Part shown: positions 47,726 to 55,891 of the stretch, piece by piece
Numbering within the stretch: the stretch's first letter is position 1
Layout: the number at the start of each line of letters is the position of its first letter
Source: Pseudarthrobacter enclensis
GTDB lineage: Bacteria > Actinomycetota > Actinomycetes > Actinomycetales > Micrococcaceae
Assembly: GCF_030811655.1 (NCBI RefSeq)
Contig: NZ_JAUSRE010000006.1
Span: 160,118-224,117 of the forward strand
DNA: 64,000 nucleotides
Reading direction: 5' to 3'
Notes under the pieces: model-generated
Seen by the model: only the letters and a program-made list of their open reading frames with translations
Told to the model about the DNA's origin: nothing
Databases searched by the model: none
Position numbers and translations under genes: made by a program

Positions 47726-48355
47726 GTGCCTATATCTAACGAACGAATCGTCTGGATCGACTGCGAAATGACCGGTCTGGACATCAAGAACGACGCCCTG
47801 ATCGAGGTGGCAGCCCTGGTCACTGATTCGGAACTGAACATTCTCGGGGACGGCGTTGACGTCGTCATCAAACCCGACGACGCCGCCGTAGCGCAGATGT
47901 CCGATTTCGTCCGCGACATGCACACCAAGTCAGGGCTGTTGGCGGAACTGCCGAACGGCAAGACGATGGAAGAGGCGGAAGCCGCCGTCATGGAGTACAT
48001 CTCAAAGTGGGTCCCGGACCCGCGGAAGGCACCGCTCGGCGGCAACTCGGTGGGGACCGACCGCGTCTTCCTCTCCCGGGACATGCCCGCCGTGGTGGAG
48101 CACCTCCACTACCGTGTCATTGATGTCAGCACCATCAAGGAGCTCTCCCGCCGCTGGTACGCCAGGGCCTATTTCCAGTCACCGGCCAAGAAGGGCGGCC
48201 ACCGCGCGCTGGGAGACATCAAGGACTCGATTGATGAACTCCGCTACTACCGGGAGGCAGTCTTCGTTCCCGCCCCCGGACCCGACAGCGCCACGGCGCA
48301 GAAGATCGCCCGGGCCATCACCAATGGGGGTGCCGGAGTGGAGGCGGCAGAGTAA
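47726..48355 (+). CDS. orn: Oligoribonuclease
   Basis: 209 residues, GTG start, apparently leaderless. DEDDh exonuclease: IDCEMTGLD (Asp/Glu, near 11-19), DSELNILGDGVDVVIKPDD, GNSVGTDRVFLSRDMP and HRALGDIKDSIDELRYYRE (His and Asp, near 158-163). It degrades 2-5-nt RNAs and pGpG. Usual length 180-200; the extra 20 residues are a C-terminal tail. A tRNA-His gene follows. Confidence 0.95.
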   Translation: MPISNERIVWIDCEMTGLDIKNDALIEVAALVTDSELNILGDGVDVVIKPDDAAVAQMSDFVRDMHTKSGLLAELPNGKTMEEAEAAVMEYISKWVPDPRKAPLGGNSVGTDRVFLSRDMPAVVEHLHYRVIDVSTIKELSRRWYARAYFQSPAKKGGHRALGDIKDSIDELRYYREAVFVPAPGPDSATAQKIARAITNGGAGVEAAE

Positions 48356-48483
48356 TCTGCGCCACGTTCGGATGAAATTTTGCTGAAAACGGCAAAAGTG
48401 GACAAAGCACCCCTTCCGAGCAGGTAAGCTATTTGAGTTGCGTTTCCAGGGAGCCGCTGAGGCGAGAATCCCTTGAGGCACAT

Positions 48484-48557
48484 GGTGGGCGTAGCTCAGT
48501 TGGCAGAGCGCCTGGTTGTGGTCCAGGAGGTCGCGGGTTCAACCCCCGTCGCTCACC
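48484..48557 (+). tRNA. tRNA-His (GUG)
   Basis: Acceptor GTGGGCG/CGCTCAC, anticodon stem CCTGG/CCAGG with loop TTGTGGT (anticodon GTG), T arm GCGGGTTCAACCCCCGT. The encoded G at 48484 gives the G(-1) opposite C73 that histidyl-tRNA synthetase needs. Confidence 0.95.
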
Positions 48558-48590
48558 CTCACGGGGCGGCATATGCAGCCGTCAATAAGG

Positions 48591-48624
48591 GAGGTCGCAC
48601 CGGATATCCGGTGCGGCCTCTTTT
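48591..48624 (+). terminator. Intrinsic terminator of tRNA-His
   Basis: GAGGTCGCACCGGAT pairs with ATCCGGTGCGGCCTC (one G-T pair), followed by TTTTGTTGT. Confidence 0.88.
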
Positions 48625-48689
48625 GTTGTGGCCCGCCGGGGTACGTGCATTGCAGCCCGGGGACACCGCGAAGCCAAAGGACTACTGAC

Positions 48690-49262
48690 ATGACCGTTCT
48701 GCCGATCACCATCTGGGGCGAGCCCGTCCTGCACCGCCGCGCTGCCGAGGTGGAGGTATTCGACGACGAACTGCGGACCTTGATCGCCGACATGTTCGAA
48801 ACCAACGATGCCGCAAACGGTGTTGGCCTTGCCGCCCCGCAGATCGGCGTCGGCAAGCGCATCTTCGTCTACAAGTACGCCAATGACGACGGCGCTCCCC
48901 CAACCGGCGTCGTGGTCAATCCTGTCCTCACTCTCTCCAAGGTTTCCGGGGCGGCACCGGACCCGGACGAGGAGGAAGAGGGCTGCCTGTCCTTCCCGGG
49001 TGAGCAGTACCCGCTTAAACGCGCCGAATGGGCCCGTGTTGAGGGCTTCGACGGGGATGGAAATCCCGTCAGGTTTGAGGCCACGGGCTGGTTCGCCAGG
49101 GTGATCCAGCACGAGTACGACCACCTGGACGGCAAGCTGTACGTCAACCGCCTGATTGACCGCTACTCCCGGAAGGCCATGAAGCAGGCCAAGAAGAACG
49201 GCTGGGGCGTTCCGGGGCTGACCTGGATGCCCGGCGTCGATCCGGATCCGTTCGGCCACTGA
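48690..49262 (+). CDS. def: Peptide deformylase
   Basis: 190 residues from the ATG at 48690. All three PDF motifs are intact: GVGLAAPQIG (near 46), EGCLSFPG (Cys ligand, near 103) and QHEYDHLDG (two His and Glu, near 147). It removes the formyl group from new proteins. An in-frame ATG at 48516 would run through the tRNA-His gene and is wrong. The C-terminal 30 residues form a basic tail common in actinobacterial PDF. Confidence 0.95.
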   Translation: MTVLPITIWGEPVLHRRAAEVEVFDDELRTLIADMFETNDAANGVGLAAPQIGVGKRIFVYKYANDDGAPPTGVVVNPVLTLSKVSGAAPDPDEEEEGCLSFPGEQYPLKRAEWARVEGFDGDGNPVRFEATGWFARVIQHEYDHLDGKLYVNRLIDRYSRKAMKQAKKNGWGVPGLTWMPGVDPDPFGH

Positions 49263-49277
49263 AGCCTTTGGACGCGC

Positions 49278-50072
49278 TCAGCGGACGGTGATGGTCTGCT
49301 GCTTCGGGCATGAACCGAGGACCTGCTTCATGGCGTCCTTTTCCGCCGGAGTCACCCACAGTCCGTACGCCGCTTTCACTGAGATCTGGCGGGCCACATA
49401 GTGGCAGCGGATGGCCGTGTTTTTGGGCAGCCAGGTGGCGGCGTCCCCGGCGCTCTTCTGCTGGTTGGCTGCACCATCCGCGGCGATGAGGTTCAGTGGA
49501 TCGTTGGCCAGGTTCTGGCGTTCCTTGGCTCCCAGGCCCTGCGCGCCCTTTTGCCAGGCATCGCCAAGTGCCACCACGTGATCAATCTGGACGGCACGGC
49601 TGCTCTCGGAGCCGCGGCGGAAGTCAACGTCCCTGCCCGTATAGGGTTCGAGGAGGTGCCCGGCAGTGACGCTGCACGTGGAGCCCTCGGAAAACACCAC
49701 GCCGGACAGGTCCCTGCGAAGGATGTCGTTGCGGGTATCACACCCGTTCCGGTCGACGTCCAGCCATGCCTGGCCGAAGGCCTCCCGGCTGTAGTTGGTG
49801 CCCGGCGCCCGGCCCTTCACGGGCAGGCCGTCCAGCGCCGACAGCGCGGTACCGGGCGGTACCGGATTGGGCTCCTGCACCGGCTTCATCCAGCCGGCGT
49901 CGAACACGGGGGCCTCGGACGGTCCCCGCTGTGTTGGCCCAGCGGCGAATTGGCCGGCTGCGAAGAACCAGGCCAGTGCGACGACGATACCCACCGCGGC
50001 TGCGGCCAAAATGGCCCAGGCCTGCCGGGACCGGCGGCGTGCGCGGCGGTACGCTGACCAGCTTGCGGTCAC
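49278..50072 (-). CDS. HNH endonuclease family protein, membrane-anchored or secreted
   Basis: 264 residues, GTG start. A basic N-terminus (RRARRRSRQ) and one hydrophobic segment (about 18-42) act as signal or anchor. The outside part has the GmrSD/DUF1524-like HNH pattern: VQIDHVVALGDAWQKGA (His of the metal site), NDPLNLIAADGAANQQKSAGDAATWLP (Asn/His box), and TAIRCHYVARQISVKAAYGL. Four cysteines suggest disulfides. Such proteins are probably extracellular nucleases. Confidence 0.85.
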   Translation of the reverse strand: MTASWSAYRRARRRSRQAWAILAAAAVGIVVALAWFFAAGQFAAGPTQRGPSEAPVFDAGWMKPVQEPNPVPPGTALSALDGLPVKGRAPGTNYSREAFGQAWLDVDRNGCDTRNDILRRDLSGVVFSEGSTCSVTAGHLLEPYTGRDVDFRRGSESSRAVQIDHVVALGDAWQKGAQGLGAKERQNLANDPLNLIAADGAANQQKSAGDAATWLPKNTAIRCHYVARQISVKAAYGLWVTPAEKDAMKQVLGSCPKQQTITVR

Positions 50073-50196
50073 GGCGTCAACGGCGAAAAGGGAAAGTCAG
50101 GCACCCCAAGAGCCTAGGTCAAAGCACCAGGCCGGCCAGTGATATCCACACTGTTGAGGACGAGTGACGGGTCACACGTTCCCCAGCCCCCGGCCC

Positions 50197-50406
50197 CTAC
50201 TGCTCCTTCGTGACCCTGCGAAGATCCTCCTCGGCGATTGACAGCAGGCCCTCGAGCTGGCGTACCCGCTCATCGCTGACATCGCCCGTCTTCTGCTCTG
50301 CACGCGCGCGCTCAAGCAGGCGCACAGCTTCCTTATGGTTGGCTTTTGCCACGTCCAGGGCGTGCTCAAGGGTGGTTTCGTGCTGAAGCGTCGATTCGTT
50401 GTCCAT
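50197..50406 (-). CDS. Small helical protein of unknown function
   Basis: 69 residues, highly charged and almost all helix by composition (HALDVAKANHKEAVRLLERARAE ... LEGLLSIAEEDLRRVTKEQ), probably a coiled coil or helical hairpin. CAGACT plus six bases precede the ATG, so it may be leaderless. It lies alone between the HNH gene and gap. I do not recognise a family. Confidence 0.6.
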   Translation of the reverse strand: MDNESTLQHETTLEHALDVAKANHKEAVRLLERARAEQKTGDVSDERVRQLEGLLSIAEEDLRRVTKEQ

Positions 50407-50480
50407 GCCACCAGTCTGGTCCGGATTCCCGGCTGATTCCAGTGAACCAGCCGGGAATTGGCAGGACGTGTCGCTATTGG

Positions 50481-51959
50481 TCAGACGGCGATCGCGGCCA
50501 GGGCGGCCGCGCTTTCCTTGGCGGGGAACGACGGCGGGTTTACGCCAGCCATTTCCTCCATGACCCGGACCACCTGGCAGCTGTAGCCGAATTCGTTGTC
50601 GTACCAGACGTACAGGACCAGGTTCTTGTCCGTGGAAACCGTGGCCAGGCCGTCAACGATGCCTGCACGGCGGGAGCCCACGAAGTCGGTGGAGACAACC
50701 TCGGGCGAGTCGATGTAGTCGATCTGCTTGCGCAGGTCCGAGTGCAGGGACATCTCGCGCAGGTAGTTGTTCACCTCATCCTTGGTGGTGCCGTTTTCAA
50801 GGGTGAGGTTCAGGATAGCCAGGGAGACGTCCGGGGTGGGCACGCGGATGGAGCTTCCGGTGAGCTTGCCCAGGAGTTCGGGCAGCGCCTTGGCTACAGC
50901 CTTGGCGGCACCGGTTTCGGTGATGACCATGTTCAGCGCGGCGGAACGTCCGCGGCGGTCGCCCTTGTGGAAGTTGTCGATCAGGTTCTGGTCGTTGGTG
51001 AAGGAGTGCACGGTTTCCACGTGACCGTGGATCACGCCGAACTTGTCGTTGATGGCCTTCAGCACCGGAGTGATGGCGTTGGTGGTGCAGGACGCCGCCG
51101 AGACGATCCTGTCCGAATCTGTGATGTCGCGGTGATTGATGCCGTGGACAATGTTCTTCAGCTCGCCCTTGCCCGGAGCCGTCAGCAGGACGCGGGCCAC
51201 GCCCTCGCTCTGCAGGTGCTGGGACAGCCCTTCGGCGTCCCGCCAGCGGCCGGTGTTGTCCACCACCAGGGCATCCTTGATTCCGTACGCGGTGTAATCG
51301 ATAGTGGCGGGGTCGTTCGAGTAGATCACCTGGATGCGGACGCCGTTGGCCGTGATGGTGTTGGCTTCTTCATCGATCCGGATGGTGCCCTCGAAGGAAC
51401 CATGCACGGAGTCCCGGCGGAGCAGGCTGGCCCGCTTGGAAAGGTCGTTGTCGGACCCGCGGCGGACCACGATGGCGCGCAGCCGCAGTCCGTGGCCGCC
51501 ACCGGCCTTTTCGATCAGCAGGCGTGCCAGGAGCCGCCCGATGCGGCCGAAGCCGTAGAGCACCACGTCGGTGCTGGTGCGCTCGTCGGCACCACGCTTG
51601 CCAACGATCTCGGCGAGTTCGGCCCGAAGGAACTCTTCAAGGGTGGCTCCGTCGCCTTCTTCCTTGAATTTCTGGTTCAGGCGGGCGATATCGATCGCGG
51701 CAGCGCCCAGATCCAGGCCGGCCAACGTGTTGAGCAGGGGTGCGGTGTCCTCCAGGAGCAGTTCGTCCTTGCTCATCCGGCGCGCAAAACGGTGTGCCTT
51801 GAGGATGTTCATGGTGGACTTGTTGATCAGGCTCCGGCCGTGGATGCTGGTCACCACGTTGTTTTCGCGGTACAGCCTGCCGATGACCGGGATCATGGCC
51901 TCAGCCAGGGCCTCCCGGCCCATCCACGTATCAAGACAAGAATCAGACGTCTGGCTCAC
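50481..51959 (-). CDS. gap: Glyceraldehyde-3-phosphate dehydrogenase, long form (GapB-like)
   Basis: 492 residues, against about 335 for ordinary GAPDH. An N-terminal extension of about 130 residues (WMGREALAEAMIPVIGRLYRE ... ELLLEDTAPLLNTLAG) precedes the Rossmann domain VVLYGFGRIGR (near 132). Catalytic Cys291 lies in SAASCTTNAITPV, and the C-terminal end shows WYDNEFGYSCQVVRVME. Long GapB forms, as in Corynebacterium glutamicum, act in gluconeogenesis with NADP. GTG start with AGGAAGG seven bases upstream and a hairpin just before that. Confidence 0.92.
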   Translation of the reverse strand: MSQTSDSCLDTWMGREALAEAMIPVIGRLYRENNVVTSIHGRSLINKSTMNILKAHRFARRMSKDELLLEDTAPLLNTLAGLDLGAAAIDIARLNQKFKEEGDGATLEEFLRAELAEIVGKRGADERTSTDVVLYGFGRIGRLLARLLIEKAGGGHGLRLRAIVVRRGSDNDLSKRASLLRRDSVHGSFEGTIRIDEEANTITANGVRIQVIYSNDPATIDYTAYGIKDALVVDNTGRWRDAEGLSQHLQSEGVARVLLTAPGKGELKNIVHGINHRDITDSDRIVSAASCTTNAITPVLKAINDKFGVIHGHVETVHSFTNDQNLIDNFHKGDRRGRSAALNMVITETGAAKAVAKALPELLGKLTGSSIRVPTPDVSLAILNLTLENGTTKDEVNNYLREMSLHSDLRKQIDYIDSPEVVSTDFVGSRRAGIVDGLATVSTDKNLVLYVWYDNEFGYSCQVVRVMEEMAGVNPPSFPAKESAAALAAIAV

Positions 51960-51981
51960 AGAAATACCTTCCTCGGTTCAG

Positions 51982-52003
51982 CCGTGTACGTCCTCGTACA
52001 CGG
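51982..52003 (-). promoter_or_regulatory. Hairpin in the gap 5' leader
   Basis: CCGTGTACG, loop AGGA (minus strand), exact complement. It sits 22-44 bases upstream of the gap start codon, immediately before the GAGGAAGG Shine-Dalgarno. The loop repeats the Shine-Dalgarno core. Confidence 0.55.
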
Positions 52004-52080
52004 ATGTAGGCCACCTGATGATGTCCAGGGGCACCGGCACCTGCAGGGATGGCCCCCAGGCACCTGGATCGCGTGCAAAG

Positions 52081-52115
52081 AAAAACCGCCGGCTGCGAAC
52101 GCAACTTTCGGCGGT
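52081..52115 (-). terminator. Intrinsic terminator between tspO and gap
   Basis: Minus strand ACCGCCG ... CGGCGGT followed by TTTTTCTTTG. It lies about 98 bp after the tspO stop and 120 bp before gap, so it either ends tspO transcription or acts as an attenuator in a gap leader. Confidence 0.8.
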
Positions 52116-52212
52116 AGAACTCCTGCGTCCGGTATCCATTCTAATTTGGCGCCCCACACGGAACACGCTTGCGCTGCGTGAAATCACTCACACGGTATGC
52201 GGCGGTGGCCTC

Positions 52213-52746
52213 TCAGTTATGCATGGCGGCATACAGGTTCAGGCTGGCGGAGAAGACAAGCCAGTAGAAATACGGCAGCACCAGGACCCCGGCGGCGGCG
52301 TCGACAGGTCCGAACCGCAGGATGAGGAACGCAAGGGTGCCTGTAAGTGCGCAGATAATCAGGAATGCCGCCCAGAGGGCCGGCGCTCCAAGCATTGGAT
52401 ACAGCCCGAAGAATGCCACCGGCCAGGCAGTGTTGAGCAGCAGTTGGAGTACATAGCCGGTACGGGTTCCGCCGGTCAGGCCGCCCCTGCGCCACACCAG
52501 CCATGCCGCTGCGGCCACCCCGGCGTACAGCCCCATCCACGTGGTCCGGAACATCCACGACGGCGGCATCCAGGGAGCCTTCACCGAACCGGCGTACCAG
52601 CCATTGGCATTCAGGATGATGGGGGCCGAGGCGAGCACCCAGGCCAGGGCGGAGAGGGCAAGGAATCCGGCCAGTGCAGCGACCTGTGACCGGGCACCGG
52701 CAACAGGCACCCGGGCGTCGGGGCGGGGGTCAGGAATTACGGGCAC
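52213..52746 (-). CDS. TspO/MBR family protein
   Basis: 177 residues from the GTG at 52746. Five membrane helices with TspO landmarks: NANGWYAGSVKAPWMPPSWMF (near 52-72), TTWMGLYAGVAAAAWLVW, LLNTAWPVAFFGLY (the LxLNxxWxxxFF motif), and YFYWLVFSASLNLYAA near the C-terminus. TspO proteins bind or transport tetrapyrroles and may help oxidative-stress responses. The N-terminal 25 residues are a soluble tail. It starts 45 bp after the 3' end of rnpB on the same strand. Confidence 0.88.
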   Translation of the reverse strand: MPVIPDPRPDARVPVAGARSQVAALAGFLALSALAWVLASAPIILNANGWYAGSVKAPWMPPSWMFRTTWMGLYAGVAAAAWLVWRRGGLTGGTRTGYVLQLLLNTAWPVAFFGLYPMLGAPALWAAFLIICALTGTLAFLILRFGPVDAAAGVLVLPYFYWLVFSASLNLYAAMHN

Positions 52747-52791
52747 GGTCCAGCATCCCCGACACATTGCCCGTGGTCAAACGCGATATGT

Positions 52792-53187
52792 GGATGGGAC
52801 AGCCGGTACGCCGGGTTCTGTTCTCCCCCGCCGTTACCGGCAAGGGAGCGACGGCCATCCATCTACGAGTACCGTTGCCGGCACCCTCCAGCGGCCTACC
52901 CGGACACTCGGGCGGGCAGCCCTCGAACGTGTCCTGTCTGGCCTTGCTCCGGGTGGGGTTTACCTAGCCTTCCCGGTCACCCGGGAAGCTGGTGGTCTCT
53001 TACACCACCGTTTCACCCTTACCTGCTGTTCCCGGCATGGCCGGGAACGCGGGCGGTCTGTTTTCTGTGGCACTGGCCTGCGGGTTACCCCGAGTGGGTG
53101 TTACCCACCACCCTGCCCTGCGGAGCCCGGACGTTCCTCGAGCCACTTGCGTAGCGCGCGGCCGTCTGGCTGTCCCATCCGCGTCCA
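52792..53187 (-). ncRNA. rnpB: RNase P RNA, bacterial type A
   Basis: About 395 bases. The 5' and 3' ends pair (GGATGGGACAGCC / GGCTGTCCCATCCA). Conserved regions are GAGGAACGTCCGGGCTCC (P4 region), CACAGAAAACAGACC, GGTAAGGGTGAAACGGTGG with GGTGTAAGAGACCACC, and the 3' P4 strand near the end. It processes pre-tRNA 5' ends. The exact ends are set by eye to within about five bases. Confidence 0.95.
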
Positions 53188-53222
53188 TCCTACCGGCGCC
53201 CGGCGGCTGCTGCTGCCGCCGG

Positions 53223-53228
53223 TAGGAT
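53223..53228 (+). promoter_or_regulatory. -10 element TAGGAT of a likely leaderless promoter (yaaA)
   Basis: TAGGAT, then CGGACG, then the GTG at 53235. It lies only about 36 bp from the 5' end of rnpB, so the two divergent promoters overlap. Confidence 0.55.
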
Positions 53229-53234
53229 CGGACG

Positions 53235-53999
53235 GTGCTGATTCTGCTTCCCCCTTCCGAAGGCAAGACACCCGCGCCCAGTGGTCCCGCCGTCGACTGG
53301 TCCTCCCTGGGCTTTCCGGATCTGAACCCCTGCCGCGCCAAGGTCCTCGATGCGCTGGGTACGGTCAGCGCGCATGAGGACGCCCTTGCGCTGCTGGGCG
53401 TTGGAGCATCGCTGCGGGACGACGTCGAACGCAACACACGCCTGCACGGCGAGCCCGCGGCACCGGCACACAGTATCTACTCCGGCGTACTGTATGACGC
53501 CCTGGGCTACCGTACGCTGACACCTGCCCAGCGCCGGAAGGCGGATGAGGCGGTCGTGGTAATTTCGGCGCTCTGGGGTGCGCTCCGCTTCAGCGACAGC
53601 GTCCCGGCCTACCGCTTGTCCATGGGCGCCGCACTGCCCGATGTCGGCCGGCTGGCTCCGTTCTGGAAGGCGCATCTTGCCGGCGCGCTTGGCGCCGCAG
53701 CACAGGGACACCTGCTGGTGGATTGCCGCTCCAGCACCTACGCTGCCGCGTGGGCTCCGCCGCCGGAACAGACCGTTGCCGTGAACGTCTTCACGGAGAC
53801 CGGCGGCGTCCGCAAGGTGGTGAGCCACTTCGCCAAGCACACCCGGGGCGAACTGGCGCGGCACCTGCTGGTGAGGCGGGGCAAAGCCCCGGTGTCGCCG
53901 TCGGACCTCCTGAAGGCCGCGCGCGAAAAGTGGGACACCGAACTGGTGGCCGGTACCGCCCGCAAGCCGCACGCCCTGAACATCATCCTGCCCGGCTGA
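53235..53999 (+). CDS. yaaA: YaaA family peroxide-stress protein (DUF328)
   Basis: 254 residues, GTG start. YaaA landmarks: LILLPPSEGKT at the N-terminus, LGVGASLRDDVERN, YSGVLYDALGYRTL, VVVISALWGALRFSDSVPAYRLSMG (near 105-130), LLVDCRSSTYAAAW, and the C-terminal RKVVSHFAKHTRGELARHLL. In E. coli it lowers free iron during peroxide stress; a DNA-binding activity has also been proposed. Stand-alone gene. Confidence 0.92.
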   Translation: MLILLPPSEGKTPAPSGPAVDWSSLGFPDLNPCRAKVLDALGTVSAHEDALALLGVGASLRDDVERNTRLHGEPAAPAHSIYSGVLYDALGYRTLTPAQRRKADEAVVVISALWGALRFSDSVPAYRLSMGAALPDVGRLAPFWKAHLAGALGAAAQGHLLVDCRSSTYAAAWAPPPEQTVAVNVFTETGGVRKVVSHFAKHTRGELARHLLVRRGKAPVSPSDLLKAAREKWDTELVAGTARKPHALNIILPG

Positions 54000-54026
54000 T
54001 TTACCCCGCGGGCCATTGCCGGCTGT

Positions 54027-54764
54027 TCAGGACCAATCGTCGGAGCGGACCAGGATAGCGCCCGAGTCCGGGCAGAAAACAATGTCGTCGGCGGCAGCGG
54101 CCCTGATCTCGGCAAGGTCGCCGGGGCTGAGCTTCATGCCCGAGGCCTCGGAGGTGCCGTGGAAGAGGCGAGCTGCGCCGACTCCCCGCTTTGCCAGGGT
54201 CTTTTCGTAAACCGCCAGCATTCCGGCATCCAGGCCGGCGGCGAATGCGGCGCGCTGGGCACCAATCCCCGCCGCCTCCGTTTCCACCTCCGCCAGGGCG
54301 GCATCAAGCTCGGCCCTGATGGTTCCGAAAGATCCCTGGATGTCATCGACGATCTGCTGCTGGGCTGCCTGCCGTTCCCGCAGCGATTCCAGCCGCTCCA
54401 TGACTTCCAGTTCCGCGTCTTCAAGATCCGACCGCCGCTTGTTCAGCGAAGCGATGTCCTTCTGCAGGGCCACCAGATCCTTGGACAGCCCGGTGCCGCT
54501 GTTGAGCCGGGCCTCGTCGCGTTCGATCCGCGACGCCACCTGCTCGACGTCGGCCTCGGCCCTTTTCAGCTCGGCCTCGGCGTCGTGGACGGCCACCTTC
54601 GCTGCGCCGAGTTCACCGTTCGCCACGGACAGTGCGGCCTCAAGGTCCTTGATACGGGGATCATTTTCCAAGGTGCGGCGGCGGTTGGCGAGTCCCTTGA
54701 GCCTGGCGTCTAGCCCCTGCAGTTCGAGCAACTTCAACTGTTCCGCCGGTGCTGCCTTGGCCAC
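54027..54764 (-). CDS. Coiled-coil protein of the C4 zinc-ribbon family (Rv2229c-like), ribbon degenerate
   Basis: 245 residues. About residues 8-175 form long antiparallel coiled coils (AELKRAEADVEQVASRIERDEARL ... ALQKDIASLNKRRSDLEDAELEVMERLESL). The C-terminus normally carries a CxxC...CxxC zinc ribbon; here the matching part reads SEASGMKLSPGDL ... VFCPDSGAILVR with a single Cys (near 231), so zinc binding is probably lost. Next to nif3 as in mycobacteria. Role unknown. Confidence 0.85.
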   Translation of the reverse strand: MAKAAPAEQLKLLELQGLDARLKGLANRRRTLENDPRIKDLEAALSVANGELGAAKVAVHDAEAELKRAEADVEQVASRIERDEARLNSGTGLSKDLVALQKDIASLNKRRSDLEDAELEVMERLESLRERQAAQQQIVDDIQGSFGTIRAELDAALAEVETEAAGIGAQRAAFAAGLDAGMLAVYEKTLAKRGVGAARLFHGTSEASGMKLSPGDLAEIRAAAADDIVFCPDSGAILVRSDDWS

Positions 54765-54867
54765 TGTTACCTCCGCTGGATCCCTTCCGGCCGCAGCCGG
54801 GCACCGTACCGGCGCTTCCTAGACTCTAGCGCGTGGCCCGCTCCCCTGCCTGACCCGGCGCCGAATG

Positions 54868-55791
54868 CTAGCCAGGGGTCAGGATGAAATCCCACGGATC
54901 ACTGTTGGTGGTGCTGACCCGGATCTCCACCTCATGGCCCTGGTCCGCCAGGACGTTGCCCAGGGCTGCCGCCGCCGCAGGCAGCCAAAGCCACTCGCTG
55001 GCAAAGTGGGACACATCCACCAGGTAGGGCCGCCCGTTGAGGGCAGCCTCACGCGCCTCCGACGCTGGATGGTGGCGCAGGTCTGCCGTTACGTAGACAT
55101 CGGCGTTGCTGGCCCGCACCTCATTGAACAGGGAGTCGCCGGCGCCGCCGCATACCGCGATCCGCCGCACCAGCCCGTCCTTGTCACCGGAAACCCGCAC
55201 TCCCCCTGCCACGGACGGAAGGATGCCGAAAACCCGGGCTGCAAAGTCGCCCAGGTTCATGGCGTCCGCCAGGTCGCCCACCCGCCCGATGCCTTCCTCC
55301 GGAAGTCCGTTGGCGGCAACGGTGAGTGGCGCGACGTCCTGGAGCCCCAGCGCGTCGGCAAGGACATCGGAGACACCTCCGACGGCGGAGTCCCCGTTGG
55401 TGTGTACCGTCAGCAGCGCCGTTCCCGACTCAATGAGGCGGTGGACAGCCCGGCCCTTTGCCGACGTGGCAGCCACTGACGTGACGCCCTTCAGCAGCAA
55501 CGGGTGGTGGGTAATAAGCAGTTCGGCTCCCCACTCCACAGCCTCGTCGATGACTTCCAGAGTGGGATCGACCGCGAACATCACCTTGGACACGGACGCC
55601 GAAGGGTGCCCTGCCACCAGGCCCACCTCGTCCCAATTCTCCGCAAGGGATTCCGGCCACAGTTCCTCGACGGCCAAGAGCAACTCAGCCAGCGTGGGGT
55701 TGTCCGCGGAACCGGTCGGGGCCGGCGTGTCGGAGGAGGTTTCGCCGTCGTGATCTGCCTGGCCGGTAACGTCGGTGTCCACAGGTTCCAT
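54868..55791 (-). CDS. Nif3-like dinuclear metal centre protein
   Basis: 307 residues from the ATG at 55791; the frame continues upstream to 55893 but would overlap the divergent msrA promoter. An acidic tail of about 30 residues precedes the domain (LAELLLAVEELWPESLAENWDEVGLVAG). Metal ligands are visible: LITHHPLLLKGV (two His), VHTNGDSAVGGV, and the late VDVSHFASEW (His/Glu). The family forms hexamers with two metals per subunit; it is linked to GTP cyclohydrolase I type 2 annotations without firm proof. It precedes the zinc-ribbon gene on the same strand. Confidence 0.9.
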   Translation of the reverse strand: MEPVDTDVTGQADHDGETSSDTPAPTGSADNPTLAELLLAVEELWPESLAENWDEVGLVAGHPSASVSKVMFAVDPTLEVIDEAVEWGAELLITHHPLLLKGVTSVAATSAKGRAVHRLIESGTALLTVHTNGDSAVGGVSDVLADALGLQDVAPLTVAANGLPEEGIGRVGDLADAMNLGDFAARVFGILPSVAGGVRVSGDKDGLVRRIAVCGGAGDSLFNEVRASNADVYVTADLRHHPASEAREAALNGRPYLVDVSHFASEWLWLPAAAAALGNVLADQGHEVEIRVSTTNSDPWDFILTPG

Positions 55792-55891
55792 AGTCTTAGT
55801 TTTACCCCATTGGGTACCGGCCGCCGCAGTTTGCACCGGCCGCGCCGGGCCGCCGGGGAATGATCCTGCGCCGTCAACCATTGAAGAGGTC

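Noticed and set aside
48516..48689. Longer peptide deformylase starting at 48516
   Set aside because: The extra part overlaps the tRNA-His gene and its terminator. The ATG at 48690 fits the family start.
50346..52181. 611-residue rightward open frame
   Set aside because: Antisense to gap; shadow of codon bias.
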